Part shown: one piece after another, positions 1 through 12,089 of the stretch
Layout of the letters: each line of letters begins with the position of its first letter
Position numbering within the stretch: the first letter of the stretch is position 1
DNA from: Fasciolopsis buskii
Lineage: Eukaryota; Platyhelminthes; Trematoda; Plagiorchiida; Fasciolidae
DNA: 64,000 bases
Assembly: GCA_008360955.1 (NCBI GenBank)
Contig: LUCM01000101.1
Span: 88,678 to 152,677 of the forward strand
Direction: 5' to 3'
Notes under the pieces: model-generated
What the model was told of the DNA's origin: nothing
The model's database searches: none
Seen by the model: the letters and a program-made list of their open reading frames with translations, nothing else
Position numbers and translations under genes: made by a program

Positions 1-3000
1 TGAAACAGCTGTACAGTGCTTCCATGGTTTCTTTATGGTGAGTTGAGTGATGATATCACATGGTGAATTATTTCACATTCGTATTTATAGTAACTTGACA
101 GAAACATCATTTGTGGAATACTTTTGAACCAATGGCAACCTAAGAATGTTCCTCCTCCTTCGTGAGTCGTCAAAAATTCGACTGACTGGTTCGTAGTTCC
201 AGGCAGAAATGAAGCTATGCCGACCTGGGCCACGTGATTTACACGTGGACTTAACACAGTCTCGTTAACAAATACCTGTTCATAACTGCCTCTGATAACC
301 AGGTCCTTCAGTCCTTATTCAAACTCAATGTATCTTTGGCCTGATAAACAGCTGGTATGGTTCAAAACGAAGTGTTATCCTGGCGGAGTCCAACCAAAAC
401 TTTTTGCATCGACCAGGTGTGGTGAATCTACAGTCCGGTTTTTATCTCGGTACCCGTGATTTATACCAGTAGAACAGTGCACCTTCTTGCACCATCTGCT
501 GTCATGTCAAGTGAGGAACAATGGAACTTAACAAGATATCAAAATCTCTGTTGATTTAGGCTGTTAGGAAGGGAAGTGGAACTATACTTAGTTCTTCCTG
601 CAACGGGGAAGAGAGGGGCCAGCTATCTTGCAACCGGATGAAGGGCTATAACTTTGGTGACTGATCGGTGATCAGGTCTTCAAGTTGGAATAGAAAGCAA
701 TAGGCTTTGTTAGAAATTGTACGCAGTTGCTTTTCAAGTATGACTTTCTTCACTCAATCAACTGATTTGATGTCAGACGCTGGCCGCAATTGCCAGAAAT
801 CTATGGAAACTATTGACTTAGAAAACACTGGTTTGACCCACAGTAACAGACTCCCATGATAAAGCAGTAGAAGACGGTCTTACGTGTCCGAAAGTAGAAG
901 TGAAGAAAAGTTTACGTTGTGCATATGGCTCAAACTTCGCGATGGGTGCTCACTGGTGGATGGACTCATTTGGATGTCACGTGGACAATAGTTCACCCAA
1001 ATCCCATGAATCGAGACCCGAGAACTCGACGGGAGGAAATTTCGCAGGATTCAAATGAATCAGCTATTTTTGAAGCCGAGCTAAAGTTTTGGCACTTCCT
1101 GTGCTTGATCCAGTGAGGAACTTTCACCTCCGTAATCCTATCTTTCTTAGGCAACCGACACAATGAGCTGGATGCAAACAAAAGGGGTTAAGATAGATAC
1201 ATTGTTCTGGCGTTTTTCGAGCGTTTTTTTGTGCATTCATAAGTTCAACTCTTTCCATGTGCTTCCACTAGTTTGATAACTAGTTTTGTTGTGATGTATT
1301 AATCCCTGGTGCAAGAAACTCAAAAAGAACTATGGTTTACCTTTCCCATATGACAGATTTGTTTGTTCGACTGCAAATGTCTCGTCGAGAAAAGCAAGCT
1401 AGGCATTTCGAAGATGTAATGCAGAGGAGAATACAACTACACTGAATGGAAGGGGCAATCGATCTCGCGGTACGAGCCAATCAGAAGCCGTCGTCCGAAG
1501 AAGCAATAACGACTGTGAAAAACGCTGTCTGACGAACAAAGGCCGCGTTAGTAACAAACAGACGCAGGAGCGCCAGAATTCAGATAGACAGCACGACTCT
1601 CCCAGCTGAGAGCAATGGTTCAAATCGCCACTCAGGGGAGTAGAACTGACACAGTCAGAGGGAGACCCAAAAGAACTAAAGCAATAATCTTCGGGGACAC
1701 GGTCTGATCGGCCCGGGAATTTTCAGCCAGTTAGAATATGGATCTTGCGTGAGCATGGTTTGGCAGAGAACAATATGCACGGCCGAGCGGGGTCCGGGAA
1801 CTAGAGCTTGTTTTGCTGCCCAATAAAAGCGTGAGCCACTCGCTTTCCCACATTAACAAAACATCTGAGTCTAAAATGACCAGAAAATAAGCATATTGTG
1901 TCATTCCGAAGCAAAAGTTAATCCATTTGGTCACCTACCTGTCATCGTAATGCATTTGGAAGAAGCAAGAACAAATGCATCCGTTTGAACGCGCACACAA
2001 GGCGCCAAAAGATGCGACCATATTAAGGTGAGGATCGTTGTACACCTAAGATGCAGTCATCACACCTCTTGTCATGTAGTTGGAGCCAACTGATCATTGC
2101 GTCATATGCGGGTCTAAGTGGTTCACTTGAGCAGTTCGACTTAGGGCAGTGTTGCAACTTCCGGCTCTTGTTGCGCTTGTGCTTCGGCGTTGGAGTGTCA
2201 CGTGCTGCGTTAATGAGGGCCCGGCAAGCCCACCTGTGTATTTTCAAATAAAGGACAACGTGAACGGAAATCTTCTAAGCACAAAAATGGTACGGCAAAA
2301 AATGTCTGACAGTTTAACAGAGTGTGGGAACCGGGAGCCTTAGCCCCCGAAGAGATTGCAGGTTAACAGGGATTTGGGATGAATCTCTGGTGATTGAACG
2401 AATCGAGTAAACTTCTAGAAGGGTAAAGAAATCCCTTACAAGAAGCGCAAATTGCAAACAATATTCTTTCAACACGACGATCCATGTCATCGCGGAGTGA
2501 GATAGGTTTCAAGGACACTTGTGGAATAGGTACTGTTCGTTAGTCACTTAGGTTCCAGGATTCTAATCCGAATGCATGGGTGGAGTTAGTCGAGAAAAAT
2601 ATATTCAGAGGAAGCTTATACAGGCAGGTGTCCCAACGGAAGCTTGTCCATTGAGTGACGAATCGAACTCCAAACAGAGGCATGGCTTTTATTGTTACCA
2701 TTGGCGGAAATACCGCGCCCTGATTTACTCACTACTGATTTTCCCACAATATATTATTAGTAGCAGTATTCGTATTTATTCCCATTCCAATTCTCACAGT
2801 TACCGCACGGATGGTTGTGGTCCCAATTAACACAGAATTCAAGCAGTATGAAGGAAGGGGCGCTTTTGGCTGCATGGATCTTACAAAGATGATAAATACA
2901 AAGTCTGAAATCACATACATGCTTCATCCCAAAGGACAGTAGTTCCAGAGTGTATGACATCCACTTGGATGGCGTCACTCGAAAACAGTAATAACGCGCC

Positions 3001-4560
3001 ATGATCACTACAAATTTGTTTATTTTTTTCGCTAATTTACAAGTCTCTGAGAGTTGTTGAAAATGTGTGATACTATTAGGCGGTCATTTCTTTGTTTGGC
3101 TATACGTCTGTACGAAGACCTAAACTCGCAGAATCGGCATGTGGCGGTGAGCGGTCGTGGTGACTGTCTCTAACTGTTTAAGCAGAAGCACGAGGGTCGC
3201 GAAATTTCAACAGTCCAGTCGGCCGTCATTGGCAGAAAGCGCTTCATTGTGACCAGTCCCCTATGACAGAACTATTGTGTGGTCGATTTCATGTATCAGG
3301 GCCACGACTCGCCAGTGTGCGGACAGAAAATATTATTGACCTTGGGATATCCTATGACGCATGCAAAAATCATAAACATTGGGTTGGGTGAAACTGACGC
3401 ACCTTAGGTTAAAAGACGGCCGTGGTTTCAACCAGTGATCTCCACGTGTTGTGTGCAGCCCGTACTACTGTGGTCTTTGGTCTGAAACTGAGATCTAATC
3501 AATAGGTTTATTTCCCGAATCTTTAATTATAACACGTGACCTTGCGGTCAAAAACGACTTTGGCTGATCCGCCCTGTATTTTATTTATGTTGCTTCCACA
3601 TACACGTAAGGCATTGCATTCAAACAGAAGTAAATTGGGATATTTAGAAAATATTCGACAAATAAAATGTTGAAACTTCATACCGACTTGGGCACTGATC
3701 CCCAGGATACAAAAAAATGAGTTATAGACGACGAATATTTATCGGTTGGAATACCGCTTGTCGTAATATTTGACGATTTGGCTATTCTAACGGTCGTTCG
3801 GCCACTATTGACAGGAATTGAATAATTCAAACTTTATCGCCAAAGGTGTTCAGGATGACCAGTATTTGGTCGATGATATTTATGGTTATTCTGTATACTT
3901 CCAGTCCTCAGTTCTTACCTCATTATAGCCCCTTAAAGCGGTGCAAGTAATTCATGGCTTATAAGCATTAAGTTGTAAATCGACTCAAACCACCGACCAT
4001 TTTCATCGGGGAATCGAAAATCGCCCCAGAAATACTTCATCAGCAAAAACGCCAGTCGATACTCAAGCAATGCACGGGTAAATGCCGTGTTGGCATTAAC
4101 CTGTGACAGGCTCACATATTCCATACAACAATGCAGTCATGTATCCATGTATCCTTTTACTCGCAAGTCACTTAAATCCACCATTGACCAGTAACGTCCT
4201 GCCTACCCTTCACACCAGCCTATCAATCAGTCAGCTGTCAACACGATATCATTTAACCCAGCCAACCGCATCCGACCATTATGCAAGGCAATCAACAACA
4301 ACGGCTTATGTGTCCGCGTTTTCCCTTATTATATCAATATAAGGTGTTGATTTCCGGCTAATATTGAGTACAAGGTTTACACATGTTTGTGATTATTTCC
4401 CATCGGGAGCTGGACAATTGGGGGGTCACTGATCGGAGACAAACCAAAGGTTTGCGCACTAACATAGGATTTCTACCACTCGCTAGAGAAGTTCATTGCC
4501 GCAACTGTTTTGGAACTGCACCATTTATCAGGTTAGTAAGCTGACGTTTGGGATAAAAAC
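1..4560. other. no recognisable gene
   Basis: Only short open frames are present, none above 84 codons, and none resembles a protein family I recognise or is bounded by convincing splice signals in a coding context. I see no RNA gene, tandem repeat or mobile-element motif. It is most likely intergenic or intronic sequence. Confidence 0.4.
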
Positions 4561-4576
4561 TACAGTCTTTTTAATC

Positions 4577-4742
4577 TTTCTACTTCCTTTATCAATGAAA
4601 TAACAATGTACACCATTTTTCAGAAAGGGGCCGATAGAGGGCTGCCGAGTGGAGAAGTCGACCGGCGATGGGGGGATTCGAACCCGCAACCTTCACGTCC
4701 AAGCGCCACGACCTTATCCGCTTGGCTATTCAGGTTAGGGGC
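4577..4742 (-). mobile_element. tRNA-derived SINE, copy 1
   Basis: Read on the minus strand, this begins with a tRNA-like head: a polymerase III A box in TAGCCAAGCGGATAAGG and a B box GGTTCGAATCC about 40 bases later. A tail family follows (GTCGACTTCTCCACTCGGCA, then TGAAAAATGGTGTACATTG and ATTGATAAAGGAAG). Copies at 6845-7022, 9420-9572 and 54577-54750 share head, body and tail in the same order. The A/B spacing and the AGCGGATAAGG block resemble class II tRNAs (Leu/Ser), but the anticodon arm is not intact, so this is not a tRNA gene. Confidence 0.75.
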
Positions 4743-4749
4743 CGAATAC

Positions 4750-6840
4750 AAACTTATCGCGTATGGAGAGTAACAATGGTTATCTCGTCCATTATCATCG
4801 TCGATAAACCCTAACATTCCATCTTGTACGAATGAACAAAGATGAAATATTTTCGTAGTTGCACACTATTGGCTACGTGTCACGTGCTAGACTACCTGAT
4901 GCTCCAGCTCAAAAACCTGGGGACGAATTTCAAGACGGAGGCTGAGTCTGTGGCACAAATGCCTCATCTGAATTTATTTGGCAGTGCGGGGTGGTCTAAC
5001 TTTTTTGCACATGGTTTCAATTGGAAAAGTTGAAGGACATGCTTAAAGCAAAAGGGGGGAGTGTTACATGGCAGACGTATCATTTACTCTATCGGAACAG
5101 CGTCACCGTTTGAGGTTTGAAATGAGAAACTCATCTAGCTTTGCTAATCCGCACCGAACGAAACATGCAGCTTGCCTTCTGACTGATTTCACTTTAGAAT
5201 GTGACGAAACTGAGTATGAGGCAGGATGAGTCTGACATCAGGGTATGATGGAATTTGAGTGGGAAAAGGTGCAGAAATTTCGCGTAGTCCAGATTTCGCT
5301 ATGGGATACTATGATTAACTCGGTCGTGGTCTCAAGAGTAAAGTAAAGTATGATGCCGATAAGATTCAGACGACTTTTGTACCGATAGAAGGCATCGGAA
5401 TTGAGCAATACACTTCACTATTTTCAGTTTTCTTGATTAATCAAAGACAACGTAGTCAATCCGTATGCGGAAAAATACTAACGAGGATAATTTGTTCAAA
5501 AAAGGGGAAGAACCACAAAAGTACCAAAAATCATTGCGCTATTCCGTTGTCGAGGACAGTCATTCTGAAAAGTACATAAACCTATAATTTCTACTCCTTG
5601 GTTAAAATGCACTTCCATATTTCTGTTTTGGAACAGCCTTAGCTGCACAAACTATTCTCAAATAATGATACCGTGAAATTCGTTCGTATTCTACATGCTT
5701 GATGGCTTGTTCGCTCAGGGACGGTTTAGAAACATTACATGATCAGGATTATAGCTTACTGAATCCGATCGATTTTATGACATAAGCGGAGATGTTTTGC
5801 CGGAGAAAAAGGACATTTTTGACTAAATCCGAAATTGGGAAAGCGAGAATCTCAATTTGATTCACGCTGGGGAGTCACATTTCTCACTTATTAGAAACCT
5901 GTTCAAAAAGGTGATTTAGTATTGCGACTTGGGCAACCCAAGGGACCCGAGAAAATGGATGAAAACCTGATCAGCAACTTGCTTCTGTTCACCGTTTGCC
6001 GTGTTACACATTTGTAATTTATTCTTGAGCCTGCTGCAAACTAGGGTATTCATTTTATTATCTCGATCGTGCTGGTTATATATAAAGGGCGCGCTATTGT
6101 CTTTTGTCACGTTATATTCGAGTATACAAAAGAATAAAACCAATCGTAGGTTCAGTTCACGCCAGTTTTGTTCCACTAGTTTTATCATTTTTATCCCCGG
6201 GTCGGAGCACTCCCAACGGTAGGGATGACTGATATGATAGAAGGCAAAGACAAGCCACGTGTCAGAGTTAGTGAAACAGAAAACCATGAAAATCACGAGG
6301 TCTGTCGGAATTTCGGCAATAGTTCTCGAAGAATCGACTTAGTACACTGTTTGCCAAAAATGAACTCCCGATCAAACTTTGCAGCTAGATTACGTTTCAG
6401 TCACCCTCAATTAATTTCGTTGCGATGTGACTGTTACTGATTGCAGGCAAAGCAGACACGAGGATGGATCGAATGAAATTAAGGTGTGATTTTAATGGGG
6501 TATGTTCGCAAATGAAATCCGATAGGAATAAACGGCACGAGTCACGTCTTAAAATCACCTGTGCCAACCAGTGGTGCTCACCACTAAGGAAAAGCACGTG
6601 CGCAGCGAGAGAAATGAAGATGACAAGCAAGCAAAAACAATCCTAGTCGGATCCAGGTAATCTGCACCCTTAATCAAAGTGCGGGTCCTCCATTGTTCTG
6701 TATTTTTTTATATTAATCTAGCGTTTGTCAAGTGGATTAGGCGTCTATCAACTGCGTAACTCTTAGTTCCGTCGGCCATTTTGGTAGTAGATACTACTAC
6801 AGCTCGATACCGCGCCTGATGATGACATTTTTCTCTACCG
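4750..6840. other. no recognisable gene
   Basis: The longest open frame is 126 codons on the minus strand (5916-6296). It has no recognised domain and no supporting context, and the opposite strand is also open over part of it. I see no element motifs here. Confidence 0.35.
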
Positions 6841-6844
6841 TTGT

Positions 6845-7022
6845 CTTTTAACTTTCTACTTCGTTTAGTAATGAAACAACAGTGCACACCATTTTTCAGG
6901 AAGGCGGTCAGCGACCAACAAGTGGCCGCCAAGTGGGGAAGTTGACCGGGAGTGGGAGGATGCAAACCCGAGACCATTACATTCAATCCCCACGACCTTA
7001 TCCGCTCGACCATTGCCGACTC
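6845..7022 (-). mobile_element. tRNA-derived SINE, copy 2 (degraded)
   Basis: Same order as the copy at 4577-4742 on the same strand: an A-box-like region with GAGCGGATAAGGTCGTGGGG, a mutated B box (GGTTTGCATCC), the GTCAACTTCCCCACTTGGCG body, then the CTGAAAAATGGTGTGCAC tail segment. The damaged B box suggests an older, transcriptionally dead copy. Confidence 0.65.
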
Positions 7023-7129
7023 AACAGTGATAGGAAGCATAAGGGGTAAACTGCATGTTTGAACTACTTAGTGGAAGAGGGATTGCGGGAAACATTCAAG
7101 TAAGAACCTGGTTGTTGACTCTGTTTTTC

Positions 7130-7980
7130 AAGAGACAGATTTTAAGTAGATGATGAAACAGATAAAGAGAGGGAATTCAACAGTTCTGGAGTCAAAAAGG
7201 ACTTAAAGATAGGAGGGGCACGACTCTAGACAGAAAATCGGTAAGGGTGGCTAGCGGTCTGAGAACGGGATAAGTGATGTAGGTCAAAGGAATGGGGAAT
7301 GCCGAATTATGCTCCAAAGAGCTGAAGCCAGAGTAGTAGCGACAGAGAAGGGAGAGTGAAGCAACCGTCCGACAGTGGGGAAGAGACTGCGGATTGGATG
7401 TTAAGGGAGGGCCACTGGTCAGTTGGATTGCATTGTGTTTAATCCGAACAAGTAGAGAAAGCTCCAGCCCACATATGATTGAAGTATTCTAATGCGGGAC
7501 AGATTTGAGCCTGGTAACGGAAGAGAAGATGGATAGGGGCAAGGAAAAGTCGAGCAAAATAGAAAACCGACTTTGCAGACAGGATGAAAGGGTTGCTGCG
7601 AAATGAAAGAAGGCCAACATAAGGAAGAAGTTATAAACAGACCAGGATAAGAGAACCTGTGGTGCGTACACCTGTTGAATCAAAACACAGATGAAAGGTG
7701 AATGGGTGATGTTTGAGGGATGTAGAAAGAAGGGAAGTTTTTAAAACGTTGAAAATAACATGAGTGCAGGAACCTTACGAGGTGCGTTTAGGATCGGAAT
7801 TCAGCGACATAATGGCGACGTTATGATGGCAATTTTGGTTTGTGTTTGCATGGCCAAAAGTGTGACAAAAATGGGAACATTGGAGAGTGGAATCACCGGC
7901 AAAGGACTGGAGTGGATGTAACGTCATTAATAAATAAGAAAGGGTGGGCACAGGTATAGACTTGTGCGGCTCCATGTCAC
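7130..7980 (-). mobile_element. Jockey-like LINE reverse transcriptase relic
   Basis: Read leftwards, fragments follow the order of a Jockey-type reverse transcriptase. First comes the segment around motif C, where LSYLLMTLHPLQSFAGDSTL corresponds to the usual 'LFLIFINDLL..IHSFADDSTLH' (catalytic ADD is AGD here). Then comes NTSIICGLELSLL (usually EYCSHIWGGA), and then VASLSLLCRYYSGFSSLE from the C-terminal region. Stops and frameshifts separate the pieces, so this is dead. A second minus-strand fragment at 46130-47175 is collinear with it at DNA level, for example around GGTCAAAGGAAT and AGTAGTAG.GACAG. Confidence 0.6.
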
Positions 7981-7989
7981 TCCAAATTT

Positions 7990-9050
7990 CAGCATCACGG
8001 CTGCCGGCTTCCTCAGTCCTTCATAATAGGACCTAGAGTTTATGCAGCATACCCCGTCCATTGCATACAAGCTTTGAGTATGTGTTAAAAAACTGGACAA
8101 CGTTAAGGTGAAGTTGATAGTGAATCAACAAATTTGGCTTGAAATGCACCAAGTAAGCAGGGCAGGCGAAAAATCATATATACAATTGCTTTCAGAAGTG
8201 TTTCTCGCAATGAGTCACACTCATGTACCAACTCTGTTTGCTCGTTATGTAGTAAACTAAAAGAAAAAAGTAGGGATGACGACGTGGATCAGGAAGGGCT
8301 GGATTATCTGATTGTGGATAGGTCACCCAAAGATATCCGTAGCTGGCTAGAAGGCTGCCTAACATGATAGGCTCAAAAATGTCGGCCTTAGATCAAATAC
8401 ACTTTAGTCGATTCAAGTCCACTAAAAATCGGGAGAATTAATCGGTAAATATATTATGCCTGGGATCACAGAGGCTTATTTATTGGCCGAGAGTTTATCT
8501 AGCACCTTGAGCAAATCGGGGGTGGACGTCTAAAGGTGAGGCAAGGGTGGAAACATACTGAATGACATGATCGCTGTTCATACGGTGGTCCGGTAGCGAT
8601 TAAGGGACCTTATGATAGGCCCCGTAATCGACTAGCTCTAGAGCTACCTGAAACGTTAAAGCGGACAACCTGAATCTCTCTATTCTGGGAAAACAAAGAG
8701 AGGCTAAACACCAGATCACCTCTAAGGTTTTTCTATGGACACTGGAACGATGTTGGTGACCCTTGTTTTCAAACCCGTGCAAAACAAACAGTGATGTTGG
8801 CTTGGGTTGAGGTTCAACAGGAATCTCTGCGGTAGTTGGCTAAAAAGGTGTGAACAGAAACGTCCGAGTATTTCCATTCGATGAATAGTCGGACAATTAA
8901 GTTTGCTATCGGACGACTGTCACAACTGGATAACGGCAGAACCTGAATCGAAAGCCTTAAATGTTGGTTTCTCAGTCATAAATAGGATACGGAATCTTCG
9001 TGATCAGTTTCATTGGTGACCACATCGGAGAAGCACGACGGAAGTTAATC
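7990..9050. other. no recognisable gene
   Basis: Short open frames only. I see no motif, repeat or RNA gene. The stretch lies between the Jockey-like relic and the dihydropyrimidinase-like pseudogene. Confidence 0.35.
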
Positions 9051-9054
9051 GACC

Positions 9055-9400
9055 ATGAACCAGGCTAATGATTTTATTTTACTGAAAGGTGGATCGGTCG
9101 TCAACCATGACGTCCAAATCGAGGGCGAAACGATAAAAGATATTGGTCTTGGATTATCCATACCCAAAACTGCTCGAATTATGGATGTCACTGATAGGTA
9201 TGCTTTACCCGATGGTGTGGACCATGCTTATCACTTGAGTGATGCAACCCTTGAGAATAAACTAGCCGATTCTTCCGAAACTGGTTCCCCAGGCCACAAT
9301 TGTTAGCGGGATCACTACCATCAGATCAGAAAATTTCTCGTGACACACTGGGGCCCACTTCCTGCCTGAATCCCCTGTAGCTGCGTTGATAGAGCTTCCA
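9055..9400 (+). pseudogene. dihydropyrimidinase/CRMP-like pseudogene fragment
   Basis: From an ATG at 9055 the translation follows the N-terminus of dihydropyrimidinase (amidohydrolase family, reductive pyrimidine catabolism): ILLKGGSVVNHDVQIEGETI, then a beta-strand segment KDIGLGLSIPKTARIMDV, then ALPDGVDHAYHL, where the family has 'LPGGIDxHTHL'. The first histidine of the zinc-binding HxH pair is replaced, since the sequence reads D-H-A-Y-H. Around 9290 the reading frame shifts. The next conserved block continues in another frame as ATIVSGITTI (family 'AALxGGTTxIID'), and further on PESPVAALIE resembles 'PEPGxSLLAAFEQ'. No intron interrupts the alignable part. A frameshift, a lost zinc ligand and lack of introns point to a dead copy, possibly retroposed. 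It stops just before the SINE at 9420. An alternative is one genuine exon with an assembly error. Confidence 0.6.
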
Positions 9401-9419
9401 ATTTCTTCTTCAATCTGGC

Positions 9420-9572
9420 CGGCAGTGGCCAGGTGCATAAGGTCATGAAGGTCGCGGGTTCGAATCCTCTCACCGCCGATCAACTTCCCCACTTAGCAGC
9501 CCTCTGTAGGGCGCGGCCTCCTTCCTGAAAAATGATGTACATTGTTCTTTCATCAATAAAAGAAATAAAAGA
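9420..9572 (+). mobile_element. tRNA-derived SINE, copy 3
   Basis: Plus-strand copy of the family: GGCAGTGGCCAGGTGCATAAGG (A-box region, partly mutated), GGGTTCGAATCC (perfect B box), CAACTTCCCCACTTAGCAGC, CCTCTGTAGGGCGCGGCC, then CCTGAAAAATGATGTACATT and a 3' end ATCAATAAAAGAAATAAAAG. The simple A-rich 3' repeat looks like the tail used for LINE-assisted insertion. Confidence 0.75.
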
Positions 9573-9579
9573 CAAAAAA

Positions 9580-11500
9580 CTCTCAGACAAATTACTGGAT
9601 GGTTAAGCAGAGGGTTTCCGGGTTAGTTAGGCTCGCTCAACATTTAGTAACAGCGTATTTGAGGGGCGCGGCCAGTCATTCTTGTCGGGCTGCATAACAG
9701 TGCCACACAAAGTGATTTAGACGGCAGAAGCGATGCCCGGAGCCTTACCTATTTTATTTACCATAGATAGAAACTGTATTTTCGTCCTCAAATTGATTGT
9801 AAAACCATTTGCTGCACTGTCTTCTGGTGCTGAACTTGCGCAAGTACTAGACTACAGTTTCATCTGTGGCTTATTTATTCCTTTCAGTTGGTTCGGTGAA
9901 GACATTGTCACCGTTATTTCTACGATTTCTTAGACACAAACAATGGGAAATATATAAGAGCTAGAATCAAGCATAATCCACATTGATCTCTGTATTCTGA
10001 AATCCCAATAAGGAACCATAATAAATCAGTATTCCGTTGTCTCCCATCTCCATTTATAGGACAGCAAACATTTCTTCGGATCGTGAAACATGTTAGAGTA
10101 CATGTTGCAGGCGAACACACGTTTTCGGTGGATTCATTCTAAAGCCAGTAAGTTTACATATAGACGAAAACAATTTCTGAGCAAAGTTAAAGAAAGGTGG
10201 AGAATTAGAATTTTAAAATGTCACTGTCCACATAAGAAGAACATTACTAGGTAATGCATAATCCGAAGTTTGTCGAAAGAAACTTGACTGAAAGGACTAA
10301 GTCAATGAAAATACCGCAAGTTAAAAAGAAACTGCTCTTCATCAAACTCTCCCTTGAAAGGAACATCGCGGTCGATTGTCGGTAGTTTTGAGTGTCACAG
10401 TTAGAGCAACATTCAACCCACTGAAATCTAATGCTAAATTTCGTCACACTTCAATGCAGGAATAATGGGAGATTATTTCGCCGCAGCAGCATGTTCTGCA
10501 TAAGGATGGATAAACAAAATTGCTCCGGAAGCACATGACCGATTTCGCGGCTAATGCCCCCCGTCAGGTATGCGTATCCGGTACTTTCCTGTCCAACCAT
10601 CCATATACTGGTGCACTGCTCCGACAAAGCACTATGTGATTCTTAAATGAACTTATCACCCATTCACGTTCCCAAAGGTCCAAATAAGGTTCTAGTACGA
10701 AACGATAGGTTGCTTTTATTAATTCCGCCGATGGTAACTTACCAGTTTAAGTGCACCTATGGCGCTACTTTCATACGTCGAGTAGCAAGGCAACTATCGA
10801 AACGCATCAAAAAGCAATCCACACTGGCTTAGCCTTGGAGGGAGGGAGACCATTGCAAATTCAATCAGGACACACGTGGTAGAAACAGGCCATTTGATCG
10901 GCACTTGGTTTACCTTCTCAGTTGGACAAGAAGTCCGATAACGCATCAAAAACACCTAGGCTCCCGATAGTTACAATTATGGAATGAATTATCATTCGTA
11001 TCTCCAACCTCGAACTCTTCGTAGCGGAAATCAGCCCTAGCATTACAACTTCCCGGACTGGGAACCTACTGGATTATTAATAGCAGCACATTCTAATTAG
11101 GACACTAGCATTACAAAGTGATCGCATCCGTGGATTCCCGACATTAACGGATTCCCCTATAATCTCGTCTTTCTGTGTGCACTGAATAGATATTTTCAAA
11201 CTCCAGTTCTTCTCCCTGTCTCCTAAGTAACTGTTTCCATATAATTGTGAAGGAAGGGGTTTGGGAAATAGCTCGCCGAAACAGGTTCGCTAACAACCTG
11301 TTGTCGAAAAACATGAATAAAGAACGCTTGATGTATATTCTTAAAAAATCACGCGCTGTCTGTCTGGACCCTTCTTCAATCGCCAAAGTTCTTCGATTTC
11401 GGACCAGAAACCAGGAGCTCCTCCTAGGTCTAGGAGGTTGGACCGGCACAAATCTTCTGCGGGAAAACCTACGCATTTAAAGAAACTGCAGGTGCGTGAC
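9580..11500. other. no recognisable gene
   Basis: Frames on both strands reach 110 codons (11144-11476, minus) but overlap one another and match nothing known to me. I see no element motifs. Confidence 0.3.
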
Positions 11501-11529
11501 TGTGGCATATTTATTCGGTTTTCCGAGTC

Positions 11530-11640
11530 ACTACTTGATTGGTCTGTCTCGTTAGTTGACTTTTAGCCTCACGTGACTGAAGCCGCTGATTGGTGTAACA
11601 CGGACCACTCACGCTGATTGGTTGACAGGAGGGTTGTTCA
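11530..11640 (+). promoter_or_regulatory. putative CCAAT/E-box promoter patch
   Basis: Within about 90 bases lie ATTGG at 11537-11541, an E-box CACGTGAC at 11570-11577, and two copies of the 8-mer CTGATTGG (reverse complement CCAATCAG) at 11586-11593 and 11614-11621. The same two motifs recur at 28628-28740 and, as CCAATCAG plus ACGTGAC, at 57258-57344 just upstream of a well-supported gene. That parallel is why I read this as a proximal promoter with NF-Y-type boxes, driving transcription to the right. Confidence 0.4.
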
Positions 11641-11804
11641 ATCGGTTTGCCTTTCTGCGTTTCTCCCATACTACCGCGATTCGACGTCACCTGGTGGTTG
11701 GTAGTCGACGCGGTGAGACGATCTCAGTTTGCTCGTGCCGCCGGGACGCGCGGTCATTTTGGTAACAGGATACTACATTTGTGTGTATCCATAGCGATTT
11801 TCCG

Positions 11805-11829
11805 ATGGCTGTCCATCGTCACAAGACCG
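11805..11829 (+). CDS. candidate first coding exon (MAVHRHKT...)
   Basis: An ATG at 11805, about 185 bases downstream of the CCAAT pair, encodes eight codons (MAVHRHKT) plus one base before a GTGAGA donor at 11830. If the intron were not removed, the frame would stay open to 12083 (MAVHRHKTGEITPSVYGT...), but that stretch is pyrimidine-rich and intron-like. I could not identify the following exon or the protein. This is inference from promoter position and donor only; the alternative is a 5' untranslated leader. Confidence 0.22.
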
Positions 11830-12089
11830 GTGAGATAACACCGTCCGTCTATGGCACAGTCAAAAGGAGACTGGTATTCCCCCACATCTGCCTTCTGACC
11901 ATACTTCTTATCTACCCTTTTTCTTCTTCCATCGCTAGCCCAGGTTCGCCAAGATTTCCACCGCTTTTCTCACTTTTAAACATTAAAAGTCCCCTTTCCG
12001 GTAAAGCAGTTAATGACCTAGTTTGGAAGCTATGTACTAACCGCATAACAGAATCCGTTACGTTTGCACGAAATCCTTTCTGACACCCA

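Noticed and set aside
5916..6296. 126-codon minus-strand frame
   Set aside because: No domain, no splice or promoter context, and opposite-strand frames are open too; chance cannot be excluded.
11144..11480. 110-codon minus and 77-codon plus frames overlapping
   Set aside because: Arg-rich composition but no recognisable family, and the two exclude each other.
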